Assembly: GCA_949297215.1 (NCBI GenBank)
Contig: CASFRV010000001.1
Location: 558,001-622,000 of the forward strand
Reading direction: 5' to 3'
Origin: an uncultured Bacteroidales bacterium
GTDB lineage: Bacteria > Bacteroidota > Bacteroidia > Bacteroidales > Bacteroidaceae
DNA length: 64,000 bases
Position 1 is the stretch's first letter. Each line of letters starts with the position of its first letter. Shown here piece by piece: positions 45,521 through 55,223 of the stretch. Below the pieces are notes generated by a model. It did no database searches and had not been told where the DNA came from. It worked only from the letters and a program-made list of their open reading frames with translations. Made by a program: the position numbers and the translations under genes.

Positions 45521-46043
45521 TTTGCAGCGCCTCTATTTTCGCGGCATCCACAAATTTTCCTCCGATCGCCATCGCAAACGGAACGGCCGCCGCCGGCCCC
45601 CGGCCCGTAATGATGTGGCCGTCGCACGTAACCGTCTCGCCCGTGCATTCGGCCCCTTCCAGATATTTCTCAAAGCCCGGGTAGCACGTGGCCCGGCGCC
45701 CTTCGAGCAGGCCGTTGCGTCCCAGAATCATCGGAGCCGCGCAGATGGCGGCAATAACCGTGCCCCGCTCGTTGTGCTGCAAGAGCTCTTTGCGCAGCCC
45801 TTCGTGCCTGAACAGGTTGGAGGCACCGGGCATGCCGCCCGGCAGGATGAGCCCTTCGCTGGTATCGATGTCGCTTTTTCTGAACAGACCGTCGGCCATG
45901 ACGGGGATGCCGTGGGCGCCGCGTATGAGCCGCGCTCCGGTTATGGTGATCGTTTTGACTTCAAGGCCCAAACGTCTCAGGATGTCTAAGGTGGTAATGG
46001 CCTCAATCTCTTCGAAGCCATTGGCTAAAAACATGTGTAGCAT
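45495..46043 (-). CDS. DJ-1/PfpI family protein (YajL-like)
   Basis: 182 residues. The fold markers are MFLANGFEEIEAITTLDILRR near the start, the acidic Glu in GFEEIE, and the nucleophile elbow IAAICAAPMIL with Cys at about residue 100, then GVGPAAAVPFA-like end sequence (GRGPAAAVPFAMAI). Members are implicated in protection from reactive carbonyls and oxidative stress; the precise activity is disputed. The gene is coupled to recG and lies downstream of pdxJ. Confidence 0.88.
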   Translation of the reverse strand: MLHMFLANGFEEIEAITTLDILRRLGLEVKTITITGARLIRGAHGIPVMADGLFRKSDIDTSEGLILPGGMPGASNLFRHEGLRKELLQHNERGTVIAAICAAPMILGRNGLLEGRRATCYPGFEKYLEGAECTGETVTCDGHIITGRGPAAAVPFAMAIGGKFVDAAKIEALQNDMCFRHE

Positions 46044-46085
46044 ATGTCGCGTTTTTGGAAAGGATGAATCAGTTAAGGCTCCCGC

Positions 46086-46799
46086 CTATGCAAGACAGGC
46101 GCGGTAGCTGCGTATGGTTTCCTTCAACCCCAGATAAAGGGCGTCGCAGATAAGGGCATGCCCGATGCTTACCTCGTCGGCCCAGGGGATGGCGCGGTGG
46201 AAGAAAGCCAGGTTTTCCAGGCTGAGGTCGTGGCCGGCGTTGACGCCCAGCCCCAGCTCGCGGCAGCAGGCTGCCGTTTCGACAAACGGGGCAATGGCTG
46301 CATCGCGGTCGGCAGCGTAGCTGGCGGCATAGGGCCCCGTGTAGAGCTCTATCCGGTCGGCGCCGATGCGGGCGGCACCCCGGGCCATGCGCTGGTCGGC
46401 CGCAATGAAGATGGATACGCGTATGCCGCAGGCGTGGAGGCGCTTCGTCGTTTCGCGCAGGAAGGCTTCGTCCGCCCACGTGTCCCACCCGTGGTCCGAC
46501 GTCAGCTGCGACTCGGCGTCGGGCACCAGCGTCACCTGCGTGGGGCGGACCGTGGTCACCAGGTCCATAAACGACGGAGAGGGATAGCCCTCGATGTTGA
46601 ATTCCGTCCGAACGAGCTTCCCGAGCTGCACCACGTCGTCATATTTGATGTGGCGGCCATCGGGGCGCGGATGAACGGTTATCCCCTGCGCGCCGAAGCT
46701 TTCACAATCGGCCGCAACGGCCAAAACGTCGGGTATGTGGCCGCCCCGTGCATTGCGCAGGGTGGCTATTTTGTTGATGTTCACGCTCAGCTTTGTCAT
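46086..46799 (-). CDS. pdxJ: Pyridoxine 5'-phosphate synthase
   Basis: 237 residues. Condenses 1-deoxyxylulose 5-phosphate with 3-amino-2-oxopropyl phosphate to make [18 protein letters not shown] at the N-terminus, the active-site [22 protein letters not shown] and the late [12 protein letters not shown] are characteristic of PdxJ. The ATG at 46799 gives the usual [10 protein letters not shown] start; an ATG four codons earlier is less likely. It opens the leftward unit with the DJ-1 protein and recG. Confidence 0.95.
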   Translation of the reverse strand: MTKLSVNINKIATLRNARGGHIPDVLAVAADCESFGAQGITVHPRPDGRHIKYDDVVQLGKLVRTEFNIEGYPSPSFMDLVTTVRPTQVTLVPDAESQLTSDHGWDTWADEAFLRETTKRLHACGIRVSIFIAADQRMARGAARIGADRIELYTGPYAASYAADRDAAIAPFVETAACCRELGLGVNAGHDLSLENLAFFHRAIPWADEVSIGHALICDALYLGLKETIRSYRACLA

Positions 46800-47745
46800 A
46801 ATGGGCTGCATTTGTTAGGTTGACGGCCGTTGCCAAGAGGAAACGTGGTTCATAATCTGCCGGCGCAGCATCGCATCTGCCGGTTGTTCGGGAGCGGCCG
46901 TTGTCGTCTGCGAAGTTACAAAAAAAATTACACTTTGGTTAAGCTTTGCCGACGCAACGTAAAACGGCGGCGCGCCGTAGCGGTGCATATATGCGGTATG
47001 TTCATGCGTCGGGTGCCGGCGCCCGCGTCGCAGCCTGCGGCTTCGTGGCGGAGGCCATTTTCCGAAAAATGATGACAGCGCTTCGTGCGCCAAACAGCGT
47101 CGGAATGAGGTTGAAAAGCGGCGTGGGCCGCAAACAAGGCTTCGGCCGTTTGTGTTTTTTAGCTGTTTGCGCTGCATCTGCTTCGCATCGGGTGCGATTT
47201 TTGCCAAACGCTTCCCGCGCTTTCTCCCAATTCAGCAGAAATGTTGCCAAATGTCGTCGTAGAAAGGCCTCAAATTCGCTTCGTTTTGTCACTTGCAGTT
47301 GGCATTCCGCCCACAAAATCGCTCAAAAACAAGCCTTGGATGGCTCAGAGGCAGGCCGTGTTGTCGTCACAAGTGCCCATGCAATCGCCGAAACATCCCA
47401 TGGATCTGTGCATCCACCGCATGTTTGGGCGTGCTTACCCAATCTTTGTTAAATGTCGGGCCGGCCATGCTTCCGCCGCTCGCATGCCTGCCCCAAGCCG
47501 TGCCGGTGGCCGATTTTACGCCCGCCTCCACGGCTTGGCAGTCCGGCTTTTGCCTCGTTTGGCTCCGTCGGACGGCGTTTTATCATTGACGTGAAAACAG
47601 AAAAAGGAGTACCTGCATGCAGTTTGTATGCAGCCGGTAGATTTTTCTTCGCCCGCGCGGGCAAAAAATCGGCCTTGAAGGGCGACTGCAAAGGCTGTTT
47701 TTACGTAAATTCGCAAGGGCAAGCTTACCCCAAAGGCCTTCCACC
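46800..47745. other. Unexplained ~0.95 kb gap between divergent genes
   Basis: This is a long intergenic stretch by the standards of this window. Several open frames of 60-170 codons exist in both strands, but all are Arg/Ala/Ser-rich, lack signal or domain features, and read like chance frames in GC-rich DNA. Several CAAAC/GTTTG and TCCGN-type inverted words occur (for example around 47114-47160), with no clear terminator. The pdxJ promoter and that of the next gene must be here, but neither matches the consensus well. Confidence 0.5.
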
Positions 47746-49800
47746 GTGAAAAACACCTGGTTTCGTTTCCTTTTGAGCCTCTTGTGCGTGTGCATGCAGC
47801 CGGCCGGTGGTCGTGCGCAGGCCTATATTTCCTGGGACTCCTTTTTAAACAGCTTTTTCGAGGAGCAGATGGAAAACGGCATGAGCGACGACGATTACGA
47901 GGTGCTGAAAGAGCGGCTGACGGCGCTGCACGAAAACCCCGTCAACCTCAACAGCTGCCGGCGCGAGGACTTGCTGCGTCTGCCCTTCCTGAACGAAAGC
48001 CAGGTCGACTCCATTTTGAGCTACCGCGGGCGGAAGCGCCGTTTCGTATCGCTCGGCGAACTGCTCTACGTTCAGAACCTGGGCTTGCGCGAGCGCCGCT
48101 ATGTGTCGCTGTTCGTCTTCTGCGGCGACACCGTCAGGCGGAAAATCAAGTTTAAGGAAATGATTTCGCGTGGACAATACGACGTCATGACGCAACTGAA
48201 CATCCCGCTATACAAGGTGGCGGGCAACAAGAGTTATACGCAGGAGGAGCTGGCGGACAATCCCAACTTGATTTACCTGGGCAACGGGCTGGCCCACAAA
48301 CTTCGCTATGCCTATAAATACGGTTCGTGGCTGAGGTATGGCGTTGCCTTCGAAAAAGACGCCGGCGAGCCCTTCGGTTCGTATGGCACGTATCCGTACG
48401 ATTTCAATTCCTTCTACTTCCACTACCGCCACCCCGACGGCCGCTGGCAGGTGCTGGCCGGCGATTTCCGCGCCTCGTTCGGCCAGGGGCTGCTCCTGGG
48501 CAACAGCGTTTTCGGGAGCAGGCTTTCCGTCCTTACCACGCGTCGCCTTGCGCGTTCGTCCTTCCGCCCGCACACGTCGACGGGGGAGCACTATTTCTTC
48601 CGGGGAGCTGCCGCCGAGGTGCGGCTGAAGCAAAGATGGAGCCTGATGGGCTTCGTTTCGCGGCGACGCCTGGATGCCATCACCTCGGGCGACACCGTTA
48701 CGTCACTGAAAACCGACGGTCTGCACCGTACCCTGCGCGAAACCTCACGGCGCGGCAATCTGGGGGCTTGGGCGACCGGTGCGCACCTCACTTATACGGC
48801 CGACGATTGGAACGTCGGCGTCGGAGGCCTCTTTTTCCGTTACGACAAGACGGTGTATCCGCGCCTGAGAAGCTACAACCGCTATTATTTCCGGGGGCAA
48901 AACGGTGGAGGGCTCTCCGCGTCGTATGCGTTTAAGCGGGACGGATGGAATGCCTACGGCGAGTTGGCCACCGACGGCCGCCTGCACCTGGCCACGACGC
49001 ACACTGTGAGCTACGACCTGGACGACAAATATTCCTTCACGGTGCAGGGGCGCAGCTTTTCGCCCCGTTTTGCCTCGCCCTACGGCCACACGCTTCAGGA
49101 GGCTTCGCGCGTGAGCAACGAGCACGCCCTGCTGCTCGGCGCCACGGTGCGCAGCATACCCAAAGTGGAGCTCACGGGCTATGCCGACCTCTTCCTTTTT
49201 CCCACGACAACCTATACGGCCACGGGGCGGTCCAAGGGGATGGAGCTTTTTCTCCGCGGCATCTACACGCGGTCGGAGCGTCTCTATTTCATGGCTCAAT
49301 ACAAGTGGAAAACCAAGCAGCGCGACATTACGGGCTACGACGGCCTGCTGCAATACGCCTCGACCCACCGCATGAAGCTCCGTGCCGGCTACGAGAGTGG
49401 CCCGCTGGCGCTCCAAGCCTCCGTCGATGCCGCCGTTGCCGTCAGTCAGACCGAGGCGCCGTCGTTTGGCTGGATGTTTTCGTCGCGGGCCGTTGTCAAC
49501 CGGTGGCGCGGCGTTGCGCTTTCCGCCTTTGGCGCCGTCTTCTTCACCGACGGTTATGCCACCCGCCTGTATGCCTACGAGCCGCAGCTGCGTTTCGGCA
49601 GCGGTTTCCCCACGTTTGCCTACCATGGCTTCCGCCTGGCGGCCGTCGCAACGTGGAAGTTGCCGTGGCACCTCACGGCCGGTGTCAAAGGGGGCGTCAC
49701 CCACTATTTCAACCGCGCCACCATCTCGTCGGGCACGCAGGCCATCGCCTCGTCCACCAAGAGCGACGTCGCCCTGTTTCTCCGCTTCAAGCTGCGCTGA
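47746..49800 (+). CDS. Helix-hairpin-helix protein fused to a predicted outer-membrane beta-barrel
   Basis: 684 residues. A signal peptide (FLLSLLCVCMQPAGGRAQA) is followed by a HhH region at about residues 60-130 (PVNLNSCRREDLLRLPFLNESQVDSILSYR, SLGELLYVQNLG), which has the NLN-x-C/A-x-x-x-L-x-x-LP core of ComEA-like DNA-binding domains. The rest alternates aromatic and polar residues in amphipathic strands (YGVAFEKD, FYFHYRHPDGRWQVLAGDFRA), ending in VALFLRFKLR, like an outer-membrane barrel with a C-terminal aromatic-rich strand. The start codon is GTG. The family is widespread in Bacteroidota; a role in DNA handling at the envelope is inference. Confidence 0.75.
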   Translation: MKNTWFRFLLSLLCVCMQPAGGRAQAYISWDSFLNSFFEEQMENGMSDDDYEVLKERLTALHENPVNLNSCRREDLLRLPFLNESQVDSILSYRGRKRRFVSLGELLYVQNLGLRERRYVSLFVFCGDTVRRKIKFKEMISRGQYDVMTQLNIPLYKVAGNKSYTQEELADNPNLIYLGNGLAHKLRYAYKYGSWLRYGVAFEKDAGEPFGSYGTYPYDFNSFYFHYRHPDGRWQVLAGDFRASFGQGLLLGNSVFGSRLSVLTTRRLARSSFRPHTSTGEHYFFRGAAAEVRLKQRWSLMGFVSRRRLDAITSGDTVTSLKTDGLHRTLRETSRRGNLGAWATGAHLTYTADDWNVGVGGLFFRYDKTVYPRLRSYNRYYFRGQNGGGLSASYAFKRDGWNAYGELATDGRLHLATTHTVSYDLDDKYSFTVQGRSFSPRFASPYGHTLQEASRVSNEHALLLGATVRSIPKVELTGYADLFLFPTTTYTATGRSKGMELFLRGIYTRSERLYFMAQYKWKTKQRDITGYDGLLQYASTHRMKLRAGYESGPLALQASVDAAVAVSQTEAPSFGWMFSSRAVVNRWRGVALSAFGAVFFTDGYATRLYAYEPQLRFGSGFPTFAYHGFRLAAVATWKLPWHLTAGVKGGVTHYFNRATISSGTQAIASSTKSDVALFLRFKLR

Positions 49801-49828
49801 GCGCTGCCCGCGGTTTTGCAGCAAAAAG

Positions 49829-49865
49829 AAGCGGTGCGCACCCAGGGTGCACACCGCTTTTCTTT
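49829..49865. terminator. Bidirectional terminator between convergent genes
   Basis: Fourteen paired positions (arms 49829-49842 and 49846-49859, one mismatch) around a tiny loop, with A's before and T's after. Confidence 0.85.
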
Positions 49866-49887
49866 GTCAGCGTTTCTTACAGATGCC

Positions 49888-52014
49888 TTAGAGCATCACT
49901 TTCTTCACCGTCACGTTGTTACCGTTCTCAACGCGTACGATGTAGGTGCCTTTCTGGCCGTCGACAGTGAGCGTGGCGCTGCCGTTCACCGTGGCCTGGG
50001 CCACGAGCTTGCCGTCCGTGCTGTACACCTTGGCCACGGCGCTGCCGCCCGCGTCGGTCGTCACCGTGATGGCGTTGCCGCTCACGCTGATGTCGGCCTT
50101 GGCGGGTTCTTTCACGGCTTCGATGCCCGTTGTGTTGCTTTCGCCCACCTTCACCTCAACGGCGTTGATCACTTCCATCGTCTCCGTGTCGACCACCATG
50201 GCCACGAGCGTCGTGTTGGCGATGTTGCTTATCGATTCGGGTACGGGGATGGAGTAGGTATGCGTCTGCATGCTGCCACTCTGAATGTTGCCGGGCAGGC
50301 TGCCTTCCACGCCGAAGCAGTCGTATATGCCGCGGGCCACGTCGTTATAGGTCAGGCCCTGGATAGACGGGCCCATGCCGACAAACTGTGCCAAGTCATC
50401 GGGCAGACCCGACGTTTCGGGCGTGCGGCCGCTGTAAGGACCACCGGACATTTGGGAGCTGTAATAGTTCGTCTGGGCATAAGCCAGACCTCTCACACCG
50501 TCCTCAACGAGGGCATAGGCCACGGCATAGTGGGGCGTCTCGCTGTTGTCCGTCAGGCAGAAGCGCGTGTAGGACGTAACGTCGATCGTGCTGCCATCGG
50601 CCGAGAGCTTGCTCGTCACGCCAATCTGCGCTTCGGCGGGCGAGGCCAATATCTCATCCACCACGTCGGTGATGCCCATCGTGGCGTCGGCCGTGAAGCC
50701 GTAGTAGGGGTCGGCCAGATAGAAGCGGTTGATAAAAGCCGAGGGGAAGCCCGACGTCATATAGGCCATCGGCAAGTAGCTTTCCGATTGCAAGGCGTCG
50801 TCGGCGTGAACGGCGATGGTGATGACGTCATCGGCGTACATCGTCTTCAGGTTTTCCATGGCCACCATGCCTCTCGGGCACCAGCCGCACCACAAACCGG
50901 TCATCTCCTCTACAACGGCCTTGCGGTCGTAGTGTTGGTCGCCCAGGGCGATGCCCACCGTCGTAGCCACGTTGTCGTTGTCCTCGGCATAGCCGTCGGG
51001 GTTGCCGTTCACGGCTGCAATGCTTTGTGCAATGGTGTAGCGCGACGGAGTGGCCGGAGCCTTCATGCCTTCGATGGAATAATTCATGGCTGCGCCATAC
51101 GTACTTTGTTGGGCAGCAGTTTCCTCCGTCACACCCGTGGAAATGGAAGCTGTCCCCGAAGTCTCACCAATCGTGGTGGTAATGTCGACACTCATCACCG
51201 GCTGCATGCCCCACATCGTCACAGAGCCACTCATGGTCAGGTCGGCATTGGTCGTTGAGCGCTGGTTGCTGATAGCCATCATCTGCGCGTCGTAGTCCTT
51301 CAAGCCGGCACCACCCTCGGTCAGCGCGTTAAAGTAGAGACAGCCATACATTCCGTCATATACCTGAGAAGAGAAATCCATAAAGGCGCCGTCAGGACCC
51401 GCAATCAGCAAACCGCTGCTTTGATAGGTGGGCGTCATGTAGAAAGGCAAAGTTTCGAGCCCCGAACCCATGATAAACGTGCTGCACATCAGGATGGCAT
51501 CGCCCGTAATCTGATAATCGCAGGGAACGGAGATGACAGTACCCGTCTGCGGCGAAGAGAGCGTCGTCGACCACAGCGTCTGCATCGTGTTAGCGTCGAT
51601 AATCATGAGCTGGGCAGACGTAATGCCCTGCGGCAGTATGGTCTGGAATGTTCCCATCGTGTTCCCGGCAAATCTCTTCATCAGGTCGGCCGGGAATATA
51701 CTTGCATAGTAGCAGCGGTTGCCCGGGGTCATTCCGTTGATACCGTTATCATGCATTCCCAACTTGGGATCCGACAGTGTCAGAAGGTTCGAGGTAAGAG
51801 CCGTGGGAGCTTCCTTTACCGTCATGCCGGGCTTGCTACGCAAAGCAGTAACAACAGGCTTGTTCGCCAGGCGTCCGGGGTCCCCTTGGCGGAAGTGCGT
51901 CGTCTTGTTGGCTTGCGAGAACGTCGGCTTGGCAGGCTGCAAAGTCAGCGTCTGAGCCGGCGATGCTTGCGCCAGCATCATGAGCGCGGCGCACGTGAGT
52001 AGCATTCTTTTCAT
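49888..52014 (-). CDS. Omp28-like secreted protein with CxxC thioredoxin motif and type IX-like C-terminal domain
   Basis: About 708 residues. Signal peptide MKRMLLTCAALMMLAQASPAQ. The first half is a beta-rich region with YDGMYGCLYFNAL. The central domain is the Omp28-like thioredoxin fold with GLWCGWCPRGMVAME near residue 330. The last about 75 residues (SVSGNAITVTTDAGGSAVAKVYS, GTYIVRVENGNNVTVKKVML) look like a T9SS sorting or DUF6383-type domain. It is probably exported to the cell surface. I chose the ATG at 52014 for the signal peptide. A CAAATGTA (TACATTTG on the - strand) at 52061-52068 may be its promoter box. Confidence 0.78.
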   Translation of the reverse strand: MKRMLLTCAALMMLAQASPAQTLTLQPAKPTFSQANKTTHFRQGDPGRLANKPVVTALRSKPGMTVKEAPTALTSNLLTLSDPKLGMHDNGINGMTPGNRCYYASIFPADLMKRFAGNTMGTFQTILPQGITSAQLMIIDANTMQTLWSTTLSSPQTGTVISVPCDYQITGDAILMCSTFIMGSGLETLPFYMTPTYQSSGLLIAGPDGAFMDFSSQVYDGMYGCLYFNALTEGGAGLKDYDAQMMAISNQRSTTNADLTMSGSVTMWGMQPVMSVDITTTIGETSGTASISTGVTEETAAQQSTYGAAMNYSIEGMKAPATPSRYTIAQSIAAVNGNPDGYAEDNDNVATTVGIALGDQHYDRKAVVEEMTGLWCGWCPRGMVAMENLKTMYADDVITIAVHADDALQSESYLPMAYMTSGFPSAFINRFYLADPYYGFTADATMGITDVVDEILASPAEAQIGVTSKLSADGSTIDVTSYTRFCLTDNSETPHYAVAYALVEDGVRGLAYAQTNYYSSQMSGGPYSGRTPETSGLPDDLAQFVGMGPSIQGLTYNDVARGIYDCFGVEGSLPGNIQSGSMQTHTYSIPVPESISNIANTTLVAMVVDTETMEVINAVEVKVGESNTTGIEAVKEPAKADISVSGNAITVTTDAGGSAVAKVYSTDGKLVAQATVNGSATLTVDGQKGTYIVRVENGNNVTVKKVML

Positions 52015-52468
52015 AAGCTTTTCGTTTTTGTTAAACACTTGGTAGATTTATTTGTAGATGCAAATGTATTCTTTTATGGGGAATTACGTTGCTATCATCC
52101 CGAAAAAAACGGCTAAAACTTGAATTTTTCTATTTTTTGCCCCATAAAAGAAACAAATATACAGGTTTTGCGCAATTATGCAGACATTTTATTAGTCTGG
52201 CAAGCCCGCCGACCCAGTGTCCCCTTCATACTGAGCTTCCGTAGCCGCGGATGGTGCTGACAGGTGGCGGTGTCCTATATATAATAAGGTGTGGTGCACC
52301 ACGGAAAAGGGCTATGCTCGTGTTTCGTCCCGGCCGTTTTTTCAGGTGCAGGCCGCGCTTTGCGCTTTCCCGCCGCTTTTTTGTGGGGCCGTTTGCTCCT
52401 AAGATAATCTTTGCGTAAATTTGCATGGAAATCTGTAACCCAATCAAAAAAACTCATCAGAAAAAATT
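52015..52468. other. Intergenic region between the Omp28-like gene and pfp
   Basis: No gene. It contains a possible -7 box for the leftward gene (52061-52068), AT-rich DNA, a 12-bp perfect palindrome GTGGTGCACCAC (52291-52302), and the pfp promoter (52392-52423). Confidence 0.55.
52392..52423 (+). promoter_or_regulatory. pfp promoter
   Basis: TTTG (52392-52395), 20 bp, TAAATTTG (52416-52423), 45 bases before the ATG. Confidence 0.7.
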
Positions 52469-54109
52469 ATGGAAAAAAGTGCTTTGCAGATTGCCCGCGC
52501 AGCTTATCAGCCCAAGCTGCCGAAGGGCCTTCGCGGAAACGTAAGCATCAAAGAGGGAGCTCCTACCCAGAGCGTGGGCGACCAAGAGGAAATCAAGCAC
52601 CTCTTCCCCAACACTTACGGCATGCCTCTCGTTGAATTTGTGCCGTCCGACGAGAAGAAAACGTACGAACCGACAAACATTGGCGTCATCCTTTCGGGCG
52701 GACAGGCCCCCGGCGGACACAACGTCATCTGCGGTCTGTACGACGAGCTGAAAAAGCAGAACCCTGCCAGCAAGCTTTACGGTTTCCTCATGGGCCCCGG
52801 CGGTCTTGTGGACCACAAGTATATCGAAATCACGGAAGACATCATCAACGAGTACCGCAACACGGGCGGTTTCGACATGATTGGCTCGGGCCGCACGAAG
52901 CTCGAAGAGGAGTCGCAGTTTGAGGCCGGCCTCACCATCCTCAAAGAGCTCGACATCAAGGCCGTTGTCATCATCGGCGGCGACGACAGCAACACGAACG
53001 CCTGCGTCCTGGCCGAGTATTACGCAGCCCACAACGCCGGCGTGCGCGTCATCGGCTGCCCCAAGACCATCGACGGCGACTTGAAGAACGATCAGATCGA
53101 AACAAGCTTTGGTTTCGACACGGCCTGCAAGACCTACGCTGAGGTGATCGGCAACATTCAGCGCGACGCCAACTCCGCCCGCAAGTACTGGCACTTCATT
53201 AAGCTGATGGGCCGTTCCGCATCGCACATCGCCTTGGAGTGTGCCCTGCAATGCCAGCCGAACATCTGCATCGTCAGCGAGGAAGTGGAGGAAAAGAACC
53301 AGACGCTCGACGACATCGTTACCTACATCGCCGGCGTCGTAGCCCGCCGCGCTGCCGACGGCAACAACTTCGGTACCGTCCTCATCCCCGAAGGGCTCAT
53401 CGAGTTCATTCCCGCTATGAAGCGTCTCATCGCCGAGCTGAACGACTTGCTCGCCACGCCCGAAGCCGCCACGGTTCCGGCCGACGGACAGCGTGCTTGG
53501 ATTCTGGGTAAGCTCTCTGCCGAAAACGCTGCCATCTACGAGTCGCTGCCCGAAGGCGTTGCCCGCCAGCTCACCATGGAGCGCGACCCCCACGGCAACG
53601 TGCAGGTTTCGCTCATCGAAACCGAGAAACTCCTTTCGGAAATGGTGGGCAAGAAGCTCGCAGCCTGGAAGAAGGAAGGCAAGTACACGGGCAAGTTTGC
53701 CGCCCAGCACCACTTCTTCGGCTACGAAGGCCGCTGCGCAGCGCCCTCCAACTATGATGCCGACTATTGCTACGCGCTCGGCACCAGCGCCGCCCAGCTC
53801 GTGGCCAACGGCAAAACGGGCTATATGGCCATCGTTAAGAACACGACGGCTTCCGCCGAGGAGTGGGTGGCCGGCGGTGTGCCCATCACGATGATGATGA
53901 ACATGGAGCGCCGCAGCGGCAAGATGAAGCCTGTCATCAAGAAAGCCCTTGTACGCCTCGACGGTGCCCCCTTCAAGGAGTTTGCCGCCCACCGCGACGA
54001 ATGGGCTGTCAAGACGTCCTTTGTCTATCCCGGCCCCATCCAGTATTTCGGCCCGACGGAAGTCTGCGACCAGTGCACCATGACGCTCCGCCTCGAACAG
54101 GGCAAGTAA
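52469..54109 (+). CDS. pfp: Diphosphate-fructose-6-phosphate 1-phosphotransferase
   Basis: 546 residues. Phosphorylates fructose 6-phosphate with pyrophosphate in a reversible step of glycolysis. The [16 protein letters not shown] opening, [11 protein letters not shown] (Asp after GGD where ATP enzymes have Gly) and [10 protein letters not shown] with the catalytic Asp mark the PPi-dependent long class seen in Bacteroidota, related to the plant PFP beta type. PPi preference is from the family, not proven here. Monocistronic, with its own promoter and terminator. Confidence 0.93.
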   Translation: MEKSALQIARAAYQPKLPKGLRGNVSIKEGAPTQSVGDQEEIKHLFPNTYGMPLVEFVPSDEKKTYEPTNIGVILSGGQAPGGHNVICGLYDELKKQNPASKLYGFLMGPGGLVDHKYIEITEDIINEYRNTGGFDMIGSGRTKLEEESQFEAGLTILKELDIKAVVIIGGDDSNTNACVLAEYYAAHNAGVRVIGCPKTIDGDLKNDQIETSFGFDTACKTYAEVIGNIQRDANSARKYWHFIKLMGRSASHIALECALQCQPNICIVSEEVEEKNQTLDDIVTYIAGVVARRAADGNNFGTVLIPEGLIEFIPAMKRLIAELNDLLATPEAATVPADGQRAWILGKLSAENAAIYESLPEGVARQLTMERDPHGNVQVSLIETEKLLSEMVGKKLAAWKKEGKYTGKFAAQHHFFGYEGRCAAPSNYDADYCYALGTSAAQLVANGKTGYMAIVKNTTASAEEWVAGGVPITMMMNMERRSGKMKPVIKKALVRLDGAPFKEFAAHRDEWAVKTSFVYPGPIQYFGPTEVCDQCTMTLRLEQGK

Positions 54110-54167
54110 AAAACGACTGCTGCACCGGCACCCGTCCGTGCAGGGCAGCATAAGCTGACAAACGAGG

Positions 54168-54201
54168 ATGGAGGGAATGATTTTCAAGTCACTCCCTCCA
54201 T
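54168..54201 (+). terminator. pfp terminator
   Basis: Nine-bp stem ATGGAGGGA/TCCCTCCAT extended by TGA/TCA across one mismatch (54168-54180 with 54189-54201), then a moderately T-rich tail. Confidence 0.65.
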
Positions 54202-54236
54202 TCATTTAAACGATTTTCTACCATCCATCTTCGCGC

Positions 54237-55112
54237 ATGACGCAAACAAGAACTTCCCGTCGCATTTCGTCTCCTCGTACGCGCCGCCCCGCATCCCGGC
54301 GTCGGCCGCGCCGTTCCGCCCGCAGCAGGGTAGGGAGCGGGTTGAAGCGTTTGTTCAGCTCGTGGACCTTTTGGGGAGGCATGGCGTTGGCTGCTTGCGT
54401 CTACTACGTGGCCTACCAATTCATCGTGGCCCCCATCCGCCTGCGCTGGAAGGCGTTGTATGGCGAGGTCGACTACCCCGAAGGCTACTCCATTCACGGC
54501 ATAGACGTGAGCCACCACCAGGGCGATATCGATTGGGAAACCCTCTCGCGCGCTGAAATCGACGGAGAGCCCGTGAGCTTCGCCTTCATCAAGGCCACCG
54601 AAGGGAAAGGCCTTCTCGACGAAAACTTCAACGAAAATTTCTACGAGGCACGCGAGTATGGCTTCATCCGCGGCGCCTATCATTTCTTCACGCCCTCTGT
54701 CTCGGGAAAGGAACAGGCCGACTACTTCATCAAACAAGTGCATCTGGAAGAGGGCGATCTCCCTCCCGTCCTCGACATAGAGCGCACGGGCAATCTTTCC
54801 ACCGCGCAAGTGCAACGCGAGGCCCTTGCCTGGCTGCGCGCGGTCGAAGCCAGCTATGGCGTCCGCCCCATTATCTACACCTACTACAAATTTAAGGAGC
54901 AATACCTCGGAACGCCCGAGTTCGACCGCTATCCCTACTGGATAGCCCACTATTACGTAAAAAACTTGCAGTATAAAGGTCCCTGGAAATTCTGGCAACA
55001 CACCGATTGCGGCCGCCTTCCCGGCATAAAAGGACATGTCGACTTGAACATTTACAACGGCTCCATGTACGACCTGCGTCGCCTCACCCTGCAACCGCCT
55101 GCGGAAGAATGA
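54237..55112 (+). CDS. Membrane-anchored GH25 lysozyme-like protein
   Basis: 291 residues. The N-terminal about 37 residues are extremely basic and Ser/Pro-rich (RTSRRISSPRTRRPASRRR), then one transmembrane helix (WGGMALAACVYYVAYQFIVA) at about 46-66. The periplasmic part is a GH25 muramidase: GIDVSHHQGDIDW with its catalytic Asp, FAFIKATEGKG, GAYHFF, and LPPVLDIE with the catalytic Glu. The topology puts the basic tail in the cytoplasm and the enzyme outside. By family it cleaves MurNAc-GlcNAc bonds. Confidence 0.88.
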   Translation: MTQTRTSRRISSPRTRRPASRRRPRRSARSRVGSGLKRLFSSWTFWGGMALAACVYYVAYQFIVAPIRLRWKALYGEVDYPEGYSIHGIDVSHHQGDIDWETLSRAEIDGEPVSFAFIKATEGKGLLDENFNENFYEAREYGFIRGAYHFFTPSVSGKEQADYFIKQVHLEEGDLPPVLDIERTGNLSTAQVQREALAWLRAVEASYGVRPIIYTYYKFKEQYLGTPEFDRYPYWIAHYYVKNLQYKGPWKFWQHTDCGRLPGIKGHVDLNIYNGSMYDLRRLTLQPPAEE

Positions 55113-55175
55113 CGAGAGCCTCCTTTCGCTTCAATTATTAAATAGCGTAAAAAAAGCGCTTTTTCTCTCTTTATA

Positions 55176-55207
55176 TTTGCGCGAAAGGAGAATATCCTCT
55201 AACTTTG
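55176..55207 (+). promoter_or_regulatory. Promoter of the small sorting-domain-like gene
   Basis: TTTG (55176-55179), 20 bp, TAACTTTG (55200-55207), 17 bases before the ATG, so the 5' leader would be very short. TATATTTG at 55172-55179 is itself a -7-like box. Confidence 0.65.
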
Positions 55208-55223
55208 TCGGAAAGCAAATGCC

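Noticed and set aside
43562-45610. A 682-codon open frame opposite recG
   Set aside because: RecG motifs are intact on the other strand; this frame is His/Gln/Arg-rich and featureless, typical of a GC-rich antisense shadow.
46946-47452. A 168-codon open frame in the gap before the HhH-barrel gene
   Set aside because: Composition is Arg/Ala/Ser-rich without motif, signal or recognisable start context; other frames in the region are equally open.
52226-52447. A 73-codon frame before pfp
   Set aside because: It overlaps the pfp promoter on the other strand and has no features.
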